In this document: positions 6,507 to 14,422 of the stretch, piece by piece
How the letters are laid out: every line of letters starts with the position of its first letter
Position numbering within the stretch: the stretch's first letter is position 1
Assembly (NCBI GenBank): GCA_947478535.1
Contig: CANJXD010000088.1
Location: 1 to 14,937 of the forward strand
Source of the DNA: Acetobacteraceae bacterium
GTDB taxonomy: Bacteria > Pseudomonadota > Alphaproteobacteria > Acetobacterales > Acetobacteraceae
Length of the DNA: 14,937 bases
Direction of reading: 5' to 3'
Translations under genes and position numbers: made by a program
The notes under the pieces: generated by a model
What the model was told of the DNA's origin: nothing
The model's input: only the letters and a program-made list of their open reading frames with translations
Database searches by the model: none

Positions 6507-7048
6507 TGACCCGCAAGAAGCGGCGGCTGTGGATCCTGTTGCTCTGTGCCCTCGGCCTGGGCAGCGCCACGGCGCTGACGCTGACGGCCTTCCAGGACAA
6601 CCTGGTGTTCTTCCGCTCGCCCTCCGACATCGCGCAGGAACGCCCCGCGCCGGACCGCGCTTTTCGCCTCGGCGGGCTGGTCGAGGCCGGCAGCGTGGAG
6701 CGGGAGGCGGCGGTGTCCGGCCAGCGGCCGAGCGTGCGCTTTCGCATCACCGACGGGGCGCACACCGTCACCGTCGCGTTCCAGGGCGTGCTGCCCGACC
6801 TGTTCCGGGAAGGGCAGGGGGTGGTGACCATGGGCAAGCTCGGCATCGACGGCACCTTCCGCGCGAGCGAGGTGCTGGCCCGGCACGACGAGACCTATAT
6901 GCCGCCGGAGGTGGCCGATGCGCTGAAGCGGTCCGGCCACTGGAATCCCGAACAGGGCCCGGCGCCGGCCGCCGGCACCTGGAACACGATGGACCCGGCG
7001 CGGCCGGTGCCACCACCCGGCACCAATACAGGGAGAACCGGGTCTTGA
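6503..7048 (+). CDS. ccmE: CcmE, periplasmic heme chaperone
   Basis: 181 residues with an N-terminal signal anchor (RKKRRLWILLLCALGLG, then hydrophobic to about residue 29) and a periplasmic OB-fold domain. The heme-binding motif is ARHDETYMPPEV, giving the covalent heme His at H128 and the axial Tyr at Y132 (H-x3-Y pattern). The flanking FREGQGVVTMG and GTFRASEVLARHDE are typical of the family. CcmE accepts heme from CcmC/D and passes it to CcmF/H/I. ATG 6503 overlaps the ccmD stop. ATG 6506 directly after it is an equally possible start. The C-terminal 30 or so residues are a Pro-rich flexible tail, making it somewhat longer than many homologues. The stop overlaps the ccmF TTG. Confidence 0.95.
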   Translation: MMTRKKRRLWILLLCALGLGSATALTLTAFQDNLVFFRSPSDIAQERPAPDRAFRLGGLVEAGSVEREAAVSGQRPSVRFRITDGAHTVTVAFQGVLPDLFREGQGVVTMGKLGIDGTFRASEVLARHDETYMPPEVADALKRSGHWNPEQGPAPAAGTWNTMDPARPVPPPGTNTGRTGS

Positions 7049-9018
7049 TCGCCGAACTCGGCCATTTCGCGCTCACACTCGCCCTCATCCTCGGACTGGC
7101 GCAGGCGGTGCTGCCGCTGCTGGGCGCGCAGCTGCGCGATGCGCGGATGATGGCGGTGGCGCCGCCGCTGGCGCTGGGGCAATGCCTGGCGATCGCCGCG
7201 GCCTTCGGCTGCCTGATGTATGCCTATGCGATCAATGACACGACGGTGGTGAACGTCGTGCAGAACAGCCACTCGGCCAAGCCGCTGCTCTACAAGCTGA
7301 CCGGCACCTGGGGGAACCATGAGGGATCGCTGCTGCTCTGGATCATGATCCTTGGGCTGTGCGGTGCCGCCGTCGCCGGGTTTGGGCGCAACCTGCCCAC
7401 CGCCTTGCGGGCCCGGGTGCTGGGGGTGCTGGCGCTGATTTCCGTTGGGTTTCTTGCCTTCATGCTGCGCACGTCGAACCCCTTCGACCGGGTGTGGCCG
7501 CCGGCGGCGGATGGGCAGGGGCTGAACCCGGTGCTGCAGGATATCGGGCTGGCGATGCATCCGCCGCTGCTCTACCTCGGCTATGTCGGCTATGCCGTGA
7601 CCTTCGCCTTCGCCATCGCCGCGCTGATCGAGGGCCGCGTCGATGCCGCCTGGGGGCGCTGGGTGCGGCCGTGGTCGCTGGCGGCGTGGTCCTTCCTGAC
7701 GCTCGGCATCGCGCTCGGCTCCTGGTGGGCCTATTACGAGCTCGGCTGGGGCGGCTACTGGTTCTGGGACCCGGTGGAGAATGCCTCGCTCCTGCCGTGG
7801 CTGACCGGCACGGCGCTGCTACATTCCGCGATCGTGGTGGAAAAGCGCGATGCGCTGAAGACCTGGACCATCCTGCTCGCGATCATTGCCTTCGCGATGT
7901 CGCTGCTCGGCACCTTCCTGGTGCGCTCGGGCGTGCTGAACAGCGTGCATTCCTTCGCCAATGATCCCGAGCGGGGGCTGTTCATCCTGGCGCTGCTGAT
8001 GGTCTATGTCGTCGGCGCCCTGTTGCTGTTCGCCTTCCGGGCCTCGGCGATGGTGCCCACCGGCATCTTCGCCCCGGTGTCGCGGGAAGGCGCCATCGTG
8101 CTGAACAACCTGCTGGTCTGTTCGATCACCGCCGTGGTGCTGGTGGGCACGCTGTGGCCGTTATTCGCCGATGCGCTGTTCGGCACCAAGGTCTCGGTCG
8201 GCCCGCCCTTCTTCAATTCGGCGACGATGCCGCTGGCGGTGCCGCTGCTGATGGCGATGGCGGCGGGGCCGCTGATGCCGTGGAAGCGCGCCCAGCTTCT
8301 GCCGGTGGTGATGCGGCTGTGGTGGTGCGCCGTGATCGCGCTGGTGGCCTTCTTCATCGCCCTGCTGGTGAGCGGGGAGAAGGTGATGCCGGCGGTGGGC
8401 TTCGCCTTCGCGGCCTGGGTGATCGGCGCCGCCTTCGCCGATATCGCGGATCGCACCGCGCTGTTCCGCAGCAGCTGGCAGAACGCCTGGTCCCGCGCGA
8501 AGGGGCTGCCGCGCGCGGCCTGGGGGGCGGCGATCGCCCATGCCGGCATCGGCATCACCGCGGCGGGGATCGCGGGGATGGGGCTGGCGCAGGAAAGGCT
8601 GGTGGCGCTGGCGCCGGGGGAATCCACCACGCTGGCTGGCTATGAATGGCGCCTCGATGGGGTGCGGGATGTGGTCGGCCCGAACTGGACGGCGCGGCGC
8701 GCCACCATCACGCTGCTGCGCGATGGCGCGGAGGTGCGGGTGATGGAGCCGTCCCGCCGCTTCTTCCCCATCGCGCGGCAGAACACGACGGAAGTTGCGA
8801 TCCACACCAACTTCATCGCCGACCTCTACGCCGTGATCGGGGAGGAGGAAGCGGCGACGGGCAAGGCGGTGCTGCGGCTGCACTACAATTTCCTCGCGCC
8901 CTGGATCTGGCTGGGTGCGGCGATCATGGCGCTCGGCGGTGGGTTGTCCCTGGCGGACCGGCGCATCCGCGTCTCCGCCCCCAACCGCGCCGCCGCCCGC
9001 CTGGTGCCGGCGGAATGA
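7045..9018 (+). CDS. ccmF: CcmF, cytochrome c heme lyase subunit
   Basis: 657 residues, close to the family norm, polytopic with more than ten membrane segments. CcmF works with CcmH and CcmI to ligate reduced heme to the CXXCH motifs of apocytochromes. The WWD heme motif WGGYWFWDPVENASLLPWL begins near residue 235. It is preceded by conserved NHEGSLLLW and MHPPLLYLGYVG stretches, and a large periplasmic domain precedes the final membrane segment. The start is decided by TTG 7045, which overlaps the ccmE stop as TTGA and has GGGAG 9 bases upstream. It gives MIAELGHFALTLAL, a normal CcmF N-terminus. The frame is open further upstream through ccmE, but that part is not CcmF-like. The end is followed by a small hairpin and six Ts before ccmG. 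Confidence 0.96.
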   Translation: MIAELGHFALTLALILGLAQAVLPLLGAQLRDARMMAVAPPLALGQCLAIAAAFGCLMYAYAINDTTVVNVVQNSHSAKPLLYKLTGTWGNHEGSLLLWIMILGLCGAAVAGFGRNLPTALRARVLGVLALISVGFLAFMLRTSNPFDRVWPPAADGQGLNPVLQDIGLAMHPPLLYLGYVGYAVTFAFAIAALIEGRVDAAWGRWVRPWSLAAWSFLTLGIALGSWWAYYELGWGGYWFWDPVENASLLPWLTGTALLHSAIVVEKRDALKTWTILLAIIAFAMSLLGTFLVRSGVLNSVHSFANDPERGLFILALLMVYVVGALLLFAFRASAMVPTGIFAPVSREGAIVLNNLLVCSITAVVLVGTLWPLFADALFGTKVSVGPPFFNSATMPLAVPLLMAMAAGPLMPWKRAQLLPVVMRLWWCAVIALVAFFIALLVSGEKVMPAVGFAFAAWVIGAAFADIADRTALFRSSWQNAWSRAKGLPRAAWGAAIAHAGIGITAAGIAGMGLAQERLVALAPGESTTLAGYEWRLDGVRDVVGPNWTARRATITLLRDGAEVRVMEPSRRFFPIARQNTTEVAIHTNFIADLYAVIGEEEAATGKAVLRLHYNFLAPWIWLGAAIMALGGGLSLADRRIRVSAPNRAAARLVPAE

Positions 9019-9024
9019 TTTTTT
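8997..9024 (+). terminator. Weak terminator- or attenuator-like hairpin at the ccmF/ccmG joint
   Basis: CCGCC (8997-9001) and GGCGG (9009-9013) can pair around a 7-base loop. Five bases later, overlapping the ccmF stop, comes a run of six Ts (9019-9024). In such GC-rich DNA a T6 run is unusual. The stem is only 5 bp and not adjacent to the Ts, so full termination is doubtful. Partial attenuation of the distal genes ccmGHI, or chance, are both possible. Confidence 0.25.
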
Positions 9025-9064
9025 CCATACCTTCAAGCGCCGGCCGCCTTCGGAGGCGCCCCGC

Positions 9065-9628
9065 ATGACCCCCACAACGCGACGCCTGCTGATGCTGGCG
9101 CCTTTCGCGGCCGCGGCCGCCGGGGGCGTGGGGTTCTATGCGGCGCTGGAGCGCCAGCGCAGCGGGGCCTATAATCCGCGCGGCGTGCCGTCCGCGCTGC
9201 TTGGCCACACCGCGCCGGACTTCACCCTGCCGGCGCTGGAGGATAGCGGCGTCGCAGCCTTCGGGGCCGCCGATCTGCGGGGCCTGCCGCGCCCGATGCT
9301 GGTGAATTTCTGGGCGAGCTGGTGCGTGCCCTGCGTCATCGAGCATCCGCAACTGATGAAGCTGTCGCGGGAAGGCGTGCCGGTCTTCGGCATCGCCTAC
9401 AAGGATAAGCCGTCGGACAGCCTGCAGTTCCTGCGCCGCCACGGCAATCCGTTCCAGAGACTGGCGAAGGACGAGCCTGGCCGGGTGGCGATCGACTGGG
9501 GCGTCTATGGCGTGCCGGAAAGCTACCTGCTGGACCGCGGCGGCATCATCCGCTGGCGCTATGCCGGGCCGATCACCGAGGAGGTCTTGACCCATGACCT
9601 CCGCCCCCTGCTGGCGCGCCACGCATGA
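9065..9628 (+). CDS. ccmG: CcmG (DsbE), periplasmic thioredoxin-like thiol:disulfide oxidoreductase
   Basis: 187 residues. An N-terminal membrane anchor (LLMLAPFAAAAAGGVGFYAA) precedes a periplasmic thioredoxin fold. The active site is FWASWCVPC with C87 and C90, followed by the helix VIEHPQLMKL. The cis-Pro region YGVPESYLLD and the preceding acidic loop are characteristic of CcmG/DsbE. It reduces CcmH or apocytochrome thiols so that heme can attach, with electrons normally supplied by a DsbD/CcdA-type protein not seen here. The start is ATG 9065, with a strong GGAGG 8 bases upstream. It is one of two ccm genes here (with ccmD) that start with a gap instead of an overlap. The stop overlaps the ccmH ATG as ATGA. 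Confidence 0.95.
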   Translation: MTPTTRRLLMLAPFAAAAAGGVGFYAALERQRSGAYNPRGVPSALLGHTAPDFTLPALEDSGVAAFGAADLRGLPRPMLVNFWASWCVPCVIEHPQLMKLSREGVPVFGIAYKDKPSDSLQFLRRHGNPFQRLAKDEPGRVAIDWGVYGVPESYLLDRGGIIRWRYAGPITEEVLTHDLRPLLARHA

Positions 9629-10104
9629 GGAAGCTTCTGGGCCTCGCCTTCGCCCTGGTGCTGGCGCCGCTGGCCGCGCTGGCGGTGAACAGCCCTGGCG
9701 ACGTGCTGCCCGATGCGGCGCAGGAAGCCCGCGCGCGGGCGGTGGGGCGCGAAATCCGCTGCATGGTCTGCCAGAACCAGTCGATCGAGGATAGCGAGGT
9801 GGCGCTGGCCCGCGACCTCCGGCTGATCGTGCGCGAACGCATCACCGCCGGCGACGACGACAGCCAGGTGAAGGCCTTCCTGCACGCCCGCTACGGGGAT
9901 TTCGTACTGCTGCGCCCGCCCTTCTCGCTGGCCACCGCGCTGCTCTGGGCGACGCCGCTGGTCGCCCTTTTGCTCGGCCTCTCGCTAATTTTCGCCGCGC
10001 GCCGCCGTGCCGCGCAGCCCCCGCCCGCCGCGCCGCTGACAGCGGAAGAACAGCGCCGACTCGCCGCGCTGGTGGGCGATGACAAGGATGGATCCCCCGC
10101 GTGA
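9625..10104 (+). CDS. ccmH: CcmH, apocytochrome thiol reductase subunit
   Basis: 159 residues. A cleavable signal peptide (MRKLLGLAFALVLAPLAALA) is followed by a periplasmic three-helix domain with the signature REIRCMVCQNQSIEDS; the redox cysteines are C46 and C49. A single C-terminal membrane helix (about residues 100-125, FSLATALLWATPLVALLLG) precedes a short cytoplasmic tail. This is the short CcmH/CycL type, with the TPR part encoded separately as CcmI. It resolves CcmG/apocytochrome disulfides and works with CcmF and CcmI in heme ligation. ATG 9625 overlaps the ccmG stop, and its own TGA overlaps the ccmI GTG. Confidence 0.95.
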   Translation: MRKLLGLAFALVLAPLAALAVNSPGDVLPDAAQEARARAVGREIRCMVCQNQSIEDSEVALARDLRLIVRERITAGDDDSQVKAFLHARYGDFVLLRPPFSLATALLWATPLVALLLGLSLIFAARRRAAQPPPAAPLTAEEQRRLAALVGDDKDGSPA

Positions 10105-10901
10105 CGCTCTGGTTCCTGCTGGGTGGTCTCGCGCTGCTCGTCCTCGCGCCGCTGATCGTGGTCGTGCTGCGCCCCGCCCGGGCGCGCGGGCGGGCGGAAG
10201 CCGATCTCGCGCTGTATCGCGCCCAACTCCTGGAACTGGAGCGGGAGAGGGAGGCCGGGCGGCTCGACCCCGCGCAATACCAGGCAGCGACGCTTGAGGT
10301 GCAGCGCCGCATCCTCGCCGCGCCGAAGGAGGATTTTCCCGAGGGTTCGGCGGGTCGAACGCCAGCGATGCTGGCCGCGCTGGTGTTCCTGCTGCCGGCG
10401 GCGGCGCTGGGCCTCTATCTGCTGCGCGGCGTGCCGGACATGCCCTCCGCCCCGTTCGTGGAACGCCAGCGCGTGGCGCAGGAGGAGGAGTCGATGCTCG
10501 ACACCCTGCGCGGGCGCATCGCCATGCTGGACCCCAGCAGCGATGCCGGGCGGCAGGGGCGTATCCTGCTGGGCAACGCCGAACGCGCGCGCGGGCGCCT
10601 CGTGGAGGCGGCGGCGGCCTATCGTGCCGCGCTGGAGGTGCGGTTCGAGCCCAATCTCGCCGCTGACCTCGCGGAGATGGAGATCGAGCGGGGGGAGGCG
10701 GAGGCCGCCATCGCGCTGATCAGCCGCGCCCTCGGCACCGCGCCGCGGGAGCCGCGGCTGCGCTTCCTGGCCGGCCTCGCCGAGACGCGTGCCGGGCGGC
10801 ACGACAATGCGCGGCGCATCTGGCAGGCGTTGCTGGCGGAAGCACCGGCGGAGGCGCCGTGGCGGCCGGTGGTCGAGCGGCAGTTGCGGGAACTGCCCTG
10901 A
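10101..10901 (+). CDS. ccmI: CcmI, apocytochrome chaperone with TPR domain
   Basis: 266 residues. A first membrane segment (LWFLLGGLALLVLAPLIVVV) is followed by a charged cytoplasmic helix typical of the CcmI leucine-zipper loop (ADLALYRAQLLELERERE). A second membrane segment lies at about residues 90-113. A periplasmic C-terminal domain of helical TPR-like repeats ends in LAGLAETRAGRHDNARRIW. In alphaproteobacteria CcmI binds apocytochrome c C-termini and presents them to CcmF/H. The protein is at the short end for CcmI, with a compact TPR part. GTG 10101 overlaps the ccmH stop as GTGA. It is the last gene of the operon. Only 20 bases separate its end from the convergent glycosyltransferase, and no strong terminator is visible there. 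Confidence 0.9.
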   Translation: MTLWFLLGGLALLVLAPLIVVVLRPARARGRAEADLALYRAQLLELEREREAGRLDPAQYQAATLEVQRRILAAPKEDFPEGSAGRTPAMLAALVFLLPAAALGLYLLRGVPDMPSAPFVERQRVAQEEESMLDTLRGRIAMLDPSSDAGRQGRILLGNAERARGRLVEAAAAYRAALEVRFEPNLAADLAEMEIERGEAEAAIALISRALGTAPREPRLRFLAGLAETRAGRHDNARRIWQALLAEAPAEAPWRPVVERQLRELP

Positions 10902-10921
10902 CCCCGCGATGAAGGGGGCCG

Positions 10922-12064
10922 CTACTGCGACGCCGTCAGGGCCCGGTACAATTCCACCAGACGGGCCGCTTCCGCGGGCCAGCCGAAACGGTGCAGCGCC
11001 GCATGGCGGCCGCGCTGCCCCATGGCGGCGCGCTCGCGCGGGTCGGCCAGGCGAGTCACGGCATCGGCGACGGCCTGCGGTTCCGCGGTATCCACCGCCA
11101 GGCCGCAGCCGGCCTCGCGCACCACAGCGCTGACTTCCTCGGCGAGCTCCGGCACCACCACGGGCAGGCCGGCCAGCATGCAGTCGAACAGCTTGTGCGG
11201 CAGGGCGAGGCGGTGGTTCTCCACCCCCGGCTGGAACAGCACGAGGCCGATATCGGCTTCGGCCACCCGGTGCATCGCGGCCTCGCGCGGCATCCAGTCC
11301 AGCGTTTCCACCCGCTCCGCCACGCCGAGCGCCTGGGCGCGGGCGTGGAATTCGGCCTCGCTGCCATCGGTGAAGCGGCCGATCAGGCGCAGCCTCACCA
11401 GCGGGGGAAGCAGCATCAGCGCCTCCAGCATCACGAAGGCGCCGCGCGCGCGGGTCAGCGCGCCCAGATGCACCAGGGCGATCGGGCCGGGCAGGTGCAG
11501 GCGTGGGTTGAGGGGCAGGGGGGTGGCGTAGTTGCGGACCTTCACGCAGCGATCCGGGCCGCCGAACTCCGCATCCAGACCGTCCTTCGCCACCACCACC
11601 GCATCGGCCGCGCGCGCCATGGCGCGGCAGGCGCCGCGCAGCGCGGCCTGAACCAGGGGCAGCAGCAGCGGGCGCAGCCAGCCCGGCAGGCGATGGTCAA
11701 GGCGCGAGGGGTAGTGTTCATGCACATCGAGCACGACGCGCGCCCCGCAGCGCCGCGCCGCGAGCAGCGCCGCGAGCCAGGCATCGGGTTCATGGGCCTG
11801 GATCACCGCCGGGCCTGCCGCTGCCGCCCGCCGGGCGAGGGCGGGGATGCCGAACAGCCTGGCGCGCCAGCCCGGCGTGCGGCGATAGGTCATCAACGTG
11901 ACGCCGTGCAGCGAGCGCGCATCCTCCGCAGGGCCGGGGGCGAGGTGGCGCACACGGAACCCCGCCGCCGCCAGCGCCGCCCCTTCCTTCAGCACGATCC
12001 GCGTATCGGCCACGGGATGCGCGGCGGACAGCATCAGCACCAGGGGCGCGTCATCCCGCCTCAT
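10922..12064 (-). CDS. GT4-family glycosyltransferase
   Basis: 380 residues, a complete GT-B fold glycosyltransferase, cytoplasmic or membrane-associated. The N-terminal Rossmann part has LMLSAAHPVADTRIVLKEGA and HEPDAWLAALLAA. The linker motif VHLGALTRARG at about 199-209 begins the donor domain. The C-terminal nucleotide-sugar signature ALPHKLFDCMLAGLPVVVPE at about 287-306 matches the GT4 pattern (P-x-K-x-F-x-x-M-x-A-G-x-P-V-V). Donor and acceptor cannot be read from sequence. ATG 12064 overlaps the stop of the upstream glycosyltransferase as ATGA. It is the last gene of the glycan cluster in the window. Because the gene before it is frameshifted, ribosomes would stop about 700 bases short of this start, so its expression may be reduced. 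Confidence 0.88.
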   Translation of the reverse strand: MRRDDAPLVLMLSAAHPVADTRIVLKEGAALAAAGFRVRHLAPGPAEDARSLHGVTLMTYRRTPGWRARLFGIPALARRAAAAGPAVIQAHEPDAWLAALLAARRCGARVVLDVHEHYPSRLDHRLPGWLRPLLLPLVQAALRGACRAMARAADAVVVAKDGLDAEFGGPDRCVKVRNYATPLPLNPRLHLPGPIALVHLGALTRARGAFVMLEALMLLPPLVRLRLIGRFTDGSEAEFHARAQALGVAERVETLDWMPREAAMHRVAEADIGLVLFQPGVENHRLALPHKLFDCMLAGLPVVVPELAEEVSAVVREAGCGLAVDTAEPQAVADAVTRLADPRERAAMGQRGRHAALHRFGWPAEAARLVELYRALTASQ

Positions 12065-13157
12065 CGGGGGGAGACGGCGAGGCCGCGGGGCGCGCCCGCC
12101 ACCACTTCCGCGACGGCCACCAGCCGGGCGGCGATCCGGCGGCTGTCGAAATCCCGCGCCGCCACCTGTCGCGCCGCCCGGCCCATGGCCTGCCGCGCCG
12201 GTGTGTCGGCGGCGAGGCGCGCCAGCGCCGTGGCGAGCGCCGGCGCATCACCCGGCGGCACGGCGATGCCACAGCCCCCTTCGGCCAGCACCCGCGCGGC
12301 GCGGCCGGGCACATTGGTGACAACAGGCCGCCCGGCGGCGAGCCCTTCCACCAGCTTGTTCGGCGCCGTCCATTCCGCGAATTCCGGCACGGGTGCGAGG
12401 CAGAGCAGGGCGATTCCGGCTTCCGCCATCAGCCTGGCGAGGTGCGGCTTCGGCATCGGGTCGAGGAAATCCACCGGCAATCCCTCGACCGCCGCGCGGG
12501 CCATCAGGCGCGGCTTTTCCGAGCCCTGGCCGACCAGCACGATGCGGAGCCCCGCATCCGGCAGGTGGGCGGCCGCATCCAGCAGCAGGTCGAGCCCATT
12601 CGCCCGGCCATGCGCCCCGGCATAGACCGCGAGCACGGCATCGCGATGCAAAGCCTTGGGCCGCCAGGGCAGGGCGGTGCCGAACAAGGCGAGGTCCGCC
12701 CCCTGCGGCAGCACTATCACCCGTTCCGGCGCCGCACCCCGGTCCAGCGCCGTGCGGGCCATGCCCTCGGTCAGCGCCACCACGGCGCCGGCCTGGCGGC
12801 AGGCGACCCCCACCAGCGCGCCGATGGCCGAGAGCAGGGGCCTTGGCACCCGGCCTGCGTTCCGCTGGCCAGACAGCGCGGCGGGCAGTTCGGGCCAGGG
12901 GTCGCGGATTTCGAAGATGAAGGGCGTGCCGCGCAGCCGCCGCGCCAGCAGGGCCGGGATGGCGACGGTGGGCGGGGTGGAGGAGGCGATGAGAAGATCC
13001 CAGCGCCGCCACAACGCCAGCCCCCCCGCCGCCGCCGCGAAGCGCAGGAACGCCCCGCCGCCGCCAGCGCCCCCGCATGCGCCCAGGCTCGCGTCGCCGT
13101 GCTGCCGGCGGGGGTCGAGAAATGCTGGTGCAGGTAAAGAATATCGAGCCTGTTCAC
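12061..13157 (-). pseudogene. WbuB-like GT4 glycosyltransferase, disrupted by internal deletion and frameshift
   Basis: The start is intact: GTG 13157 overlaps the aminotransferase stop as GTGA and gives MNRLDILYLHQHFSTPAG, then ATRAWAHAGALAAAG, a typical GT4 beginning. After about residue 35 that frame turns into an Arg/Pro-rich shadow and stops at 12771. The homologous protein resumes in another frame at about 13052 (AFLRFAAAAGGLALWRR, LIASSTPPTVAIPALL, FIFEIRDPWPEL). It runs to 12061 with normal donor-domain motifs (AYAGAHGRANGLDLLL-type and APNKLVEGLAAGRPVV). The span is 1097 bases, not a multiple of three. By comparison with the usual GT4 layout, about 50-75 residues are missing between LAAAG and FLRFA. 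The junction sits in GCGGCGGCGGGG-type repeats, which fits slippage or recombination. A sequencing or assembly error in this GC-rich spot is the main alternative. Confidence 0.75.
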
Positions 13158-14413
13158 CCGAGCATGGACCGCCTGGCGCAGCCGCGGATGACGTCGATGA
13201 CGCGGTCCTGCTCGGCCGGGTGCATCTGGCTGCCGGATGGCAGGCAGAGCCCCTGTTCGAACAGCCGGGCCGCCGTGCCGCCGGCGCTGCGCGGGGCATC
13301 CCGGAAGGCGGGTTGCAGGTGCAGCGGCTTCCAGGCCGGGCGGCTTTCCACCCCGGCGGCGTCCAGCGCCCGGCGCAGGGCTTCCCGATCCGCGCCGAAG
13401 ACGGCGCCGTCCAGCAGCAGGACGCTCAGCCAGCGATTGGCGCGGCCCCAGCCGGGCTCGGCGATGAAATCCAGCCCGGGCAGGTCGGCCAGCCCGGCGC
13501 GATAGCGGTCGAAGATGGCCCGCCGCCGGGCGACGCGCGCGGCCAGCATCGGCAATTGCGCCAGCCCCACCGCCGCGAGGAGGGAGGACATCGCATAGGC
13601 ATAGCCCGTCGTCTCATGCTCGTAATGGGCGAAGGCTTCCTTCGCCTGGCTCGCCAGGTGGCGGGCGCGATCGAGCAGCGCCGCGTCATGGCTGGCCAGG
13701 GCGCCGCCGCCGCCGGCGGTGATGATCTTGTTGCCATTGAAGGAGAACACCGCGAGGCGGGCGCCCTGCCCGGCATGGCGCCCACCGCGATGGCTGGCGC
13801 CCATCGCCGCGGCGCTGTCGCACATCACCGGCACGCCCCAGCGGTCACAGACCGCGACGATGGCATCGAGATCGCAGCACTGGCCATAAAGATCGACCGG
13901 CACCGCCACGCGGGGCAGGCGGCCACGGGCGGCGGCGGCGGCGAGTTCCTCCGCCAGCAGGCCGGGTTCCATCGTCCAGCCCCCGGCACCGATATCGAGG
14001 AAGCGGGGGATCGCGCCCATCTGCACCGCGGGCGCCACGGTGGCGACGAAGGTCATGGCGGGGACCCAGACTTCATCCCCCGGGCCGACGCCAAGCACGC
14101 GGTAGCCAAGATGCAGCGCCGCAGTGCCGGACGTGGTGGCGAGCGCCTGCGGGAAGCCGGTGATGCCGGCGACGGCATGCTCGAAGGCGGCGAGGGTGGG
14201 GCCGGCCGGGGCGAGCCAGCCGGAATCGAGGGTGGCGCGGAGGCTTTCCAATTCGCCCCCGGCGAGGTGGGGCGGGGAGAGAAGCAGGCGGGACGGTGCG
14301 CGGTGCGGGAAGGGCAGCAACGCGGCGCCGGTGGGCGGGTGCCCCGATGCGAGGGCATCGGGAGTGGTCTGGCCGAGGGTGGGGGCTGGCTGGGACAATC
14401 GCTGATCAACCAA
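13154..14413 (-). CDS. DegT/DnrJ/EryC1/StrS (PglE-like) sugar aminotransferase
   Basis: Up to 419 residues. A PLP-dependent fold type I enzyme that transfers an amino group to a nucleotide-linked keto-sugar. The PLP lysine is in FSFNGNKIITAGGGGAL (K229). The pyridine-binding Asp is in MCDSAAAMGAS (D199), and TTSGTAALHLGY binds phosphate. The FNGNKIIT form with a Gly-rich tail is characteristic of the PglE/bacillosamine-type subgroup, which makes UDP-4-amino-4,6-dideoxy-GlcNAc. The substrate is inferred, not shown. There is no ATG near the N-terminus. TTG 14413, 14398 and 14320 are the candidates, and none has a clear ribosome binding site. Family alignment (SRLLLSPPHLAGGE at residues 41-54) suggests that much of the first 40 residues may be leader rather than protein. 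It lies 89 bases downstream of the phosphoglycosyl transferase, and its stop overlaps the broken glycosyltransferase. Confidence 0.88.
   Translation of the reverse strand: MVDQRLSQPAPTLGQTTPDALASGHPPTGAALLPFPHRAPSRLLLSPPHLAGGELESLRATLDSGWLAPAGPTLAAFEHAVAGITGFPQALATTSGTAALHLGYRVLGVGPGDEVWVPAMTFVATVAPAVQMGAIPRFLDIGAGGWTMEPGLLAEELAAAAARGRLPRVAVPVDLYGQCCDLDAIVAVCDRWGVPVMCDSAAAMGASHRGGRHAGQGARLAVFSFNGNKIITAGGGGALASHDAALLDRARHLASQAKEAFAHYEHETTGYAYAMSSLLAAVGLAQLPMLAARVARRRAIFDRYRAGLADLPGLDFIAEPGWGRANRWLSVLLLDGAVFGADREALRRALDAAGVESRPAWKPLHLQPAFRDAPRSAGGTAARLFEQGLCLPSGSQMHPAEQDRVIDVIRGCARRSMLG
14343..14362. repeat. Perfect 8-bp inverted repeat with 4-base loop
   Basis: CCCGATGC (14343-14350), GAGG, GCATCGGG (14355-14362). 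The hairpin falls in the doubtful N-terminal region of the aminotransferase frame, between the TTG candidates at 14398 and 14320. No T-run follows on either strand, so it is not a classical terminator. If the true start is TTG 14320, the hairpin would be in the 5' untranslated leader. Confidence 0.5.
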
Positions 14414-14422
14414 TAAGTTGAT
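14405..14422. repeat. Inverted repeat around the first aminotransferase TTG
   Basis: ATCAAC (14405-14410), six bases CAATAA, GTTGAT (14417-14422). The first TTG candidate of the aminotransferase (14413-14411) sits in the loop side. It lies in the one AT-richer patch near the right end, so a regulator site or a start-masking hairpin are possible, as is chance. Confidence 0.3.

Noticed and set aside
5441..6940. Minus-strand open frame opposite ccmC, ccmD and ccmE, continuing into the YciI-like gene
   Set aside because: Only the part from ATG 5440 downward encodes a recognisable protein; the rest is antisense to clear ccm genes.
10902..10921. Short CCCC/GGGGG pairing between the convergent ccmI and glycosyltransferase ends as a bidirectional terminator
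   Set aside because: The stem is only 4-5 bp, there is no T-run on either side, and such pairings are common in this composition.
10991..12625. 544-codon plus-strand open frame opposite the glycosyltransferases, and a similar one at 12656-14416
   Set aside because: Both are His/Arg/Gly-rich shadows of recognised minus-strand genes, with no family features.
13021..13060. Programmed frameshift as the explanation for the split glycosyltransferase
   Set aside because: A simple slip at the G7/C7 run would not restore the roughly 50-75 residues that seem to be missing, and the family-like sequence in the second frame starts before the run.
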